Assembly (NCBI RefSeq): GCF_000430705.1
Contig: NZ_KE387201.1
Span: 3,922 to 67,921 of the forward strand
Direction: 5' to 3'
Source of the DNA: Arthrobacter castelli DSM 16402
GTDB taxonomy: Bacteria > Actinomycetota > Actinomycetes > Actinomycetales > Micrococcaceae
DNA length: 64,000 nt
The position numbers and the translations under genes are program-made. Of the stretch, positions 60,252 through 64,000 are shown one piece after another. Numbering within the stretch: position 1 is the first letter of the stretch; the number at the start of each line of letters is the position of its first letter. The notes under the pieces were generated by a model. The model saw only the letters and a list, made by a program, of their open reading frames with translations, made no database searches and was not told the origin of the DNA.

Positions 60252-60509
60252 TTAGGCGAGGGAAAGAAAGAGTTTTTCCAGGTCCTTCTTATCGAGACTG
60301 GGGTCCTCCTGGCTCATGCACTGCTCCAGCCCGCTGGCGATGATGGCAAAACCGGCCTTATCCAACGCACGCGAGACAGCGGCAAGCTGAGTTACCACAT
60401 CCTTGCAGTCGCTGCCTTCTTCGAGCATGCGTGTGACGGCGCCGAGTTGGCCTTGGGCGCGCTTGAGCCGGTTCACCACCGGCCCCAGGTCTGTTGTATC
60501 GAGTTGCAT
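60252..60509 (-). CDS. cstR: CstR-like persulfide-sensing repressor
   Basis: An 85-aa member of the CsoR/RcnR/CstR family: RLKRAQGQLGAVTRMLEEGS, then Cys35 in SDCKDVVTQLAAV, and Cys64 in ASGLEQC. The Cu-binding His of CsoR (four residues before the second Cys) is absent, where the residue is Gly60, so the pattern fits CstR, which senses sulfane sulfur by a Cys-Cys bridge. ATG 60509 follows GGAGGAATT. It autoregulates through sites at 60547-60583 and controls the divergent cstB-like gene. Confidence 0.9.
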   Translation of the reverse strand: MQLDTTDLGPVVNRLKRAQGQLGAVTRMLEEGSDCKDVVTQLAAVSRALDKAGFAIIASGLEQCMSQEDPSLDKKDLEKLFLSLA

Positions 60510-60546
60510 AATTCCTCCATAGTCCTTCGACTTGCGCATTCAGTAT

Positions 60547-60583
60547 ATACCCCCTGGGGTGTCTTGCATACCCCCAGGGGTAT
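60547..60583. promoter_or_regulatory. Tandem CstR operators
   Basis: ATACCCCCTGGGGTGT at 60547-60562 and ATACCCCCAGGGGTAT at 60568-60583, two near-identical CsoR/CstR-type palindromes (centres 21 bp apart), between the divergent cstR and cstB-like genes. They match the known ATACCCC-x-GGGGTAT consensus. Confidence 0.88.
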
Positions 60584-60633
60584 CTGTAATACTGGCTTCG
60601 TTCCCACCGGGGAACGACTTTTGGAGGATAAAA

Positions 60634-62013
60634 ATGATCTTGAAGCAGTACTACCTCGGATGCCTGTCCCACGGCTCATACCTCATCGGTGACGAGAAAA
60701 GCGGCCAGGCCGTCGTCGTCGACCCCCGCCGTGACATCGCCGAATACCTCGCCGATGCGGAGGCGAACAACCTGGGCATCATCGGCGTGATCAACACCCA
60801 CTTCCACGCCGACTTCGTTGCCGGCCACCTCGAACTGGCCGAGGCCACCGGCGCCTGGATCGGCTACGGCCGGCGGGCGGAAACCGAATACGGGATCCGC
60901 ACCTTCGCCCACGGCGACAAGATCTCCCTCGGCGAGGTAGAGCTCGAAATCCTGGAGACTCCCGGACACACGTGGGAGTCGATCAGCGTGGTGGTTCGCG
61001 AACAGCCCGGCGGGAGCCCGAACGCTGTACTCACCGGTGATGCGCTGTTTATTGGCGACGTCGGACGCCCCGACCTGGCTGCCGCCGTCGGCACCGATCC
61101 AGACGAGTTGGCGCGTGCTCTCTACGCATCGATCCACGATGTGCTGATGAAGCTGCCCGACGACGTCCGCCTCCTGCCGGCCCACGGTGCCGGTTCTGCC
61201 TGCGGCAAAAACCTCTCGAACGAACTCGAGTCCACCATCGGCGCCCAACAAATGATGAACCTTTCCGTCCAGCCAATGGGCGAAGGCGAATTCGTTGCCA
61301 TGATCCGCGGCGGGCAGCCGGCCATTCCGGAATACTTTGCGGTCGATGCAGTGCTGAATCGCAAGAACCGCCCGTTGATTGGTTCCGCCGGAGACCTCCG
61401 GGGGTTGTCTGTGCGCAACTTGCAGGATGCCGCCGCCCGCGGCGCACGCATCCTCGACACCCGCTCACCTGAGGACTTCGCCGAAGGCCACCTCGCCGGT
61501 TCCCTCAATGTTGGCATCGACGGGCGTTTTGCCGAGACGGCCGGAATGGTCATCCGGGCCAACGACGAGATCGTCATCATCGCGGACCCGGGGCGTGAAG
61601 AAGAAGCCGCAATGCGGCTGGGACGGATTGGCTTCGACCGGGTGATCGGCTATCTCGACACACCGGCCCGTGCCTTTGCTGAATTGGGCGACATCGTCCA
61701 GCAAGGAGAACGTGTCGACGTTGAAACCTTCGATAAGGAACGCCGCGAAAAGAAAGCCACGGTTCTCGACGTCCGCAACCCCGGTGAAATCGAAGACGGC
61801 GCCATCCCAGATTCCGTGCGCATCCCGCTGGCGGAACTCGCCCAGCGCCACAACGAAGTCTCCACAGAAGAGCCCGTGCTGGTGCACTGCGCCGGAGGGT
61901 GGCGCTCCAGCGTCGGCGCCAGCACCCTGCGCGCCCTCGGCCACACCAACGTCCGGGACCTGACAGGCGGCTACAACGCTTGGGCAGCGGCCAACGAACC
62001 ATCCAACGCCTAG
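60634..62013 (+). CDS. cstB: CstB-like persulfide dioxygenase-rhodanese fusion
   Basis: A 459-aa protein. MBL/ETHE1 domain: NTHFHADFVAGHLELAEATG, ETPGHTWESI, TGDALFIGDVGRPDL (iron-binding Asp kept) and LLPAHGAGS. Two rhodanese domains follow: the first lacks Cys (loop IADPGREEEA), the second has VLVHCAGGWRSSVGAS. It should oxidise a Cys/low-molecular-weight persulfide to sulfite and transfer it to thiosulfate. ATG 60634 is set by TTGGAGG. CstR-controlled via the adjacent operators. Confidence 0.93.
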   Translation: MILKQYYLGCLSHGSYLIGDEKSGQAVVVDPRRDIAEYLADAEANNLGIIGVINTHFHADFVAGHLELAEATGAWIGYGRRAETEYGIRTFAHGDKISLGEVELEILETPGHTWESISVVVREQPGGSPNAVLTGDALFIGDVGRPDLAAAVGTDPDELARALYASIHDVLMKLPDDVRLLPAHGAGSACGKNLSNELESTIGAQQMMNLSVQPMGEGEFVAMIRGGQPAIPEYFAVDAVLNRKNRPLIGSAGDLRGLSVRNLQDAAARGARILDTRSPEDFAEGHLAGSLNVGIDGRFAETAGMVIRANDEIVIIADPGREEEAAMRLGRIGFDRVIGYLDTPARAFAELGDIVQQGERVDVETFDKERREKKATVLDVRNPGEIEDGAIPDSVRIPLAELAQRHNEVSTEEPVLVHCAGGWRSSVGASTLRALGHTNVRDLTGGYNAWAAANEPSNA

Positions 62014-62045
62014 AACACCGGCTAACGCTTGAGAAGAGCACTGTC

Positions 62046-62200
62046 ATGTCTGAAATCACCACCGCCGAAGCCGACCAGCGCCGCGGCTCCGTAGTGCGGC
62101 CAGTCCACCGCGGGGCCGGTCACCGCCCGCCGCTGCAGGCGAAGCCGCGGCTGCCTTGTTGGCAGCTGAGGCGGAGGGCCGTTCCATCAGGGCGGGCTGC
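62046..62200 (+). other. Truncated ORF start after cstB
   Basis: ATG 62046 opens MSEITTAEADQRRGSVVRPV after AGAGCAC, a start that looks real and would suit the next gene of the cstB operon, but after about 21 codons the sequence loses any protein-like character and runs into the end of arsR. Probably a fragment, marking a junction between the sulfur and arsenic genes. Confidence 0.35.
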
Positions 62201-62201
62201 T

Positions 62202-62555
62202 TTAGAGGTGCATCAGTTCGTGCGCGGCGATCTCCAGTGCTCCGGGCACCAGCGAGTAGTACGCCCAGGTGCCGCGGCGCTGGCGGCTGAGCAGGCCGGC
62301 GTCGACCAGGATCTTCAGGTGATGCGAGACAGTGGGCTGGCCCAAACCCAGGGGCTCGGTCATATCGCACACACACGTCTCGCCACCGTCGCCGGCCTTG
62401 ATGATCGAAAGCAGTTGCAGACGCTTCGGATCGGCGAACGCCTTGAGAATCCGCGCCTTACGCTGCGCCTCCTGTTCATCAATAACCGCGACCGGAGCCG
62501 AAGTGCAACAGGCCGGGGTGTCCGTGTGTGATTGTGCAGTTTGGAGAGTGTCCAT
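62202..62555 (-). CDS. arsR: ArsR-family arsenic repressor
   Basis: A 117-aa ArsR/SmtB protein: RILKAFADPKRLQLLSIIKA, ETCVCDMTEPLGLGQPTVSH (the CVCD arsenic-binding motif inside helix 3) and HLKILVDAGLLSRQRRGTW. There is an extra N-terminal CC (Cys16, Cys17), as in the Corynebacterium ArsR1 arsenic site; with Cys61/63 this gives four candidate ligands. I choose ATG 62555 because CATAAT lies 6 nt upstream (leaderless); a GTG at 62570 is inside that promoter. It is divergent from acr3 and presumably represses it. Confidence 0.92.
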   Translation of the reverse strand: MDTLQTAQSHTDTPACCTSAPVAVIDEQEAQRKARILKAFADPKRLQLLSIIKAGDGGETCVCDMTEPLGLGQPTVSHHLKILVDAGLLSRQRRGTWAYYSLVPGALEIAAHELMHL

Positions 62556-62561
62556 CCCTCC

Positions 62562-62567
62562 ATTATG
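62562..62567 (-). promoter_or_regulatory. -10 box CATAAT, leaderless
   Basis: CATAAT on the minus strand, 6-nt spacer GGAGGG to ATG 62555 of arsR. Confidence 0.55.
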
Positions 62568-62583
62568 CACTCAATTGACAACC

Positions 62584-62618
62584 GTCGATATAGGCATCAG
62601 TATGGTCGCTGTATCGAC
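62584..62618. promoter_or_regulatory. Inverted repeat between arsR and acr3
   Basis: GTCGATATA (62584-62592) and TGTATCGAC (62610-62618) are 8/9 complementary across 17 nt, in the divergent gap. A TCAATTGA palindrome lies nearby at 62571-62578. Candidate ArsR operator. Confidence 0.5.
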
Positions 62619-62652
62619 ATCCATCAATCTTGAAGGCTGGCAAGGGAGATTT

Positions 62653-63789
62653 GTGAGTACCCATACCGGTGAGAGTCCCACCGACACTGCTGACGCCGCC
62701 GTCGCCGGCAAGCTTTCCACCCTGGACCGTTTCCTGCCGGTGTGGATTGTCGCGGCGATGGCGGTGGGGCTGTTGCTTGGACGGTTCGTTCCAGGCATCG
62801 GCCCGGCGTTGGAATCGGTCGAGGTGGCGAATGTGTCACTGCCGATTGCCATTGGCCTGCTGGTGATGATGTATCCGGTGCTGGCCAAGGTCCGCTATAA
62901 CGAGACCGGCCATGTTATCCGCGACAAGAGGTTGATGGTCACCTCGCTGGTGCTGAACTGGCTGGCGGCGCCGGCGTTCATGTTTGCCTTGGCGTGGATT
63001 TTCCTGCCGGACCTGCCCGAGTACCGGACGGGGCTGATCATTGTGGGTTTGGCGCGGTGTATTGCCATGGTGTTGATCTGGAATGACCTGGCCTGTGGTG
63101 ACCGGGAAGCGGGCGCGGTGCTGGTGGCGATTAACTCGGTCTTCCAGGTCATTGCCTTTGGTGCGTTGGGCTGGTTCTATCTGCAGGTGCTTCCCGGCTG
63201 GCTGGGCCTGCCGACCACCAGCGCCGAATTCTCGTTCTGGGCGATCACGGCCAGCGTGCTGGTGTTCCTGGGCATCCCGCTGGTCGCCGGGTTCCTCACC
63301 CGCACCTTCGGCGAACGTGCCAAGGGCCGGGCCTGGTACGAGGAGAAGTTCCTGCCGAAGATTGGGCCGCTGGCGTTGTATGGGTTGTTGTTCACGATCG
63401 TGCTGCTGTTCGCGCTGCAGGGTGATGAAATCACGTCCAATCCGCTCGACGTGGCCCGCATCGCGGTCCCGCTGCTGATCTATTTCACCGTTGTCTTCTT
63501 CGCCGGAATGCTCATCGGCAAGCTCCTCAACATGGGATACGAGCGGACCACCACTCTGGCCTTCACCGCTGCCGGCAACAACTTCGAGTTGGCGATTGCA
63601 GTGGCAATCGGCACCTATGGGGTGACTTCGGGCCAGGCGTTGGCCGGCGTCGTCGGTCCGCTCATCGAAGTCCCCGTACTGGTCGCCCTGGTTTACGTGG
63701 CGCTGTGGGCGCGTAAGCGTTTCTTTGATGCCCCGTCCGCCGGCCTAAGCCCTGCACCCCAGGTTTCCACTTCAACTTTCAGGAAGTGA
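62653..63789 (+). CDS. acr3: ACR3-family arsenite efflux permease
   Basis: A 378-aa 10-TM arsenite exporter of the BASS superfamily, ACR3 branch: LLLGRFVPGIGPALESVEVA, LPIAIGLLVMMYPVLAKVRY, GLARCIAMVLIWNDLACGDR with the essential TM4 Cys, NSVFQVIAFGALGWFYLQVL and FTAAGNNFELAIAVAIGTYG. It exports As(III) with proton exchange. GTG 62653 follows AGGGAGA; the frame reaches to 62332 and includes an ATG at 62602 inside the operator, both rejected. arsC follows 3 bases on. Confidence 0.95.
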   Translation: MSTHTGESPTDTADAAVAGKLSTLDRFLPVWIVAAMAVGLLLGRFVPGIGPALESVEVANVSLPIAIGLLVMMYPVLAKVRYNETGHVIRDKRLMVTSLVLNWLAAPAFMFALAWIFLPDLPEYRTGLIIVGLARCIAMVLIWNDLACGDREAGAVLVAINSVFQVIAFGALGWFYLQVLPGWLGLPTTSAEFSFWAITASVLVFLGIPLVAGFLTRTFGERAKGRAWYEEKFLPKIGPLALYGLLFTIVLLFALQGDEITSNPLDVARIAVPLLIYFTVVFFAGMLIGKLLNMGYERTTTLAFTAAGNNFELAIAVAIGTYGVTSGQALAGVVGPLIEVPVLVALVYVALWARKRFFDAPSAGLSPAPQVSTSTFRK

Positions 63790-63791
63790 TC

Positions 63792-64000
63792 ATGTCCGCT
63801 CAGCCCTCTGTCCTCTTTGTTTGTGTCCACAATGCCGGCCGTTCCCAGATGGCCGCCGCCTATCTGACCCACCTTTCCGCCGGTGCTATCGAGGTGCGCT
63901 CGGCTGGTTCCCAGCCGGCGGAGCAGATCAACCCGGCCGCGGTGGAAGCGATGGCCGAGGAGGGCATCGACATTTCGTCCGAGCTGCCCAAGGTGCTGAC
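63792..64000 (+). CDS. arsC: Arsenate reductase, LMW-phosphatase type (partial)
   Basis: The first 69 codons of an LMW-PTP-fold arsenate reductase, cut by the window end: VLFVCVHNAGRSQMAAAYL with the C-x5-R loop (catalytic Cys12 and Arg18 region), SAGSQPAEQINPAAVEAMAE and GIDISSELPKVL. In actinobacteria this type may couple to mycothiol. ATG 63792 follows AGGAAG inside the acr3 end, so acr3 and arsC are co-translated. Confidence 0.93.
   Translation, partial: MSAQPSVLFVCVHNAGRSQMAAAYLTHLSAGAIEVRSAGSQPAEQINPAAVEAMAEEGIDISSELPKVL

Noticed and set aside
60252-60509. Copper-sensing CsoR
   Set aside because: The His needed for the Cu(I) site is absent; Cys35/Cys64 with a persulfide dioxygenase neighbour fit CstR.
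1-64000. CRISPR array, rRNA operon, prophage structural genes
   Set aside because: No regularly spaced 25-40 bp repeats with unique spacers, no rRNA sequence, and no capsid, tail or terminase genes were seen; the holin-X protein alone does not indicate a phage.

Overview
The window is high-GC actinobacterial DNA, most like the Micrococcales (Arthrobacter and relatives). The signs are the rpsB-tsf-pyrH-frr-cdsA block followed by a DivIVA-domain gene, mycobacterial/arthrobacterial-type branched-chain amino acid catabolism genes, MctC-type acetate symporters, a SARP regulator, many GTG/TTG starts, and at least eleven genes whose only promoter element is a TANNNT box 6-7 nt before the start codon (apparent leaderless mRNAs). 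No genus can be fixed from sequence reading alone.

Layout. 0.3-1.4 kb: two small stand-alone genes beside a GC-rich tandem repeat. 1.4-9.9 kb: a seven-gene minus-strand leucine/isovalerate operon (carboxyltransferase, biotin carboxylase, acyl-CoA dehydrogenase, CoA-transferase A and B, MaoC hydratase, CitE-type lyase), with a divergent TetR gene and two matched operators between them. 9.9-20.5 kb: an accessory block with a resolvase remnant, TetR/DoxX/MFS, an alpha/beta hydrolase plus CGNR protein, GNAT, cupin, FAD monooxygenase, a MazEF-like pair, VOC and DinB genes and a decayed VapBC. 20.5-26.0 kb: the branched-chain ketoacid dehydrogenase operon bkdABC, an Lrp regulator with a perfect operator, and alanine dehydrogenase. 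26.1-32.1 kb: two solute:sodium symporters, each with a small membrane partner, on either side of a LytS/LytTR two-component system. 32.0-38.1 kb: a SARP regulator preceded by nine 11-bp-phased direct repeats, divergent from two DUF4386 membrane proteins, an MDR oxidoreductase and a broken DUF4389 gene. 38.2-43.2 kb: DivIVA, cdsA, frr, pyrH, tsf, rpsB. 43.7-52.1 kb: M23 peptidase, a GCDH-like acyl-CoA dehydrogenase, tRNA(CAU), glycosyltransferase, DMT transporter, holin-X/DUF3618 protein, Bcr/CflA transporter, TetR and DUF2306.

52.2 kb to the window end looks like an integrated island. A 3' fragment of tRNA-Asn with its original terminator is followed by a tyrosine integrase and an excisionase-like gene, then a RelE/ParE pair, small Cys-rich ORFs, an IS3 remnant that cuts a multicopper oxidase gene, a complete IS5-type element, a CstR-controlled sulfane-sulfur locus with two divergent MBL-rhodanese fusions, and ars genes (arsR, acr3, truncated arsC at the edge). 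The intact tRNA-Asn expected at the far end is not in the window.

Functional reading: bkdABC with the 1.4-9.1 kb operon would take leucine to acetyl-CoA and acetoacetate/acetoacetyl-CoA (E3 is not in the window). Ald and the symporter/LytST block point to alanine/pyruvate/acetate use. The island adds persulfide and arsenic resistance.
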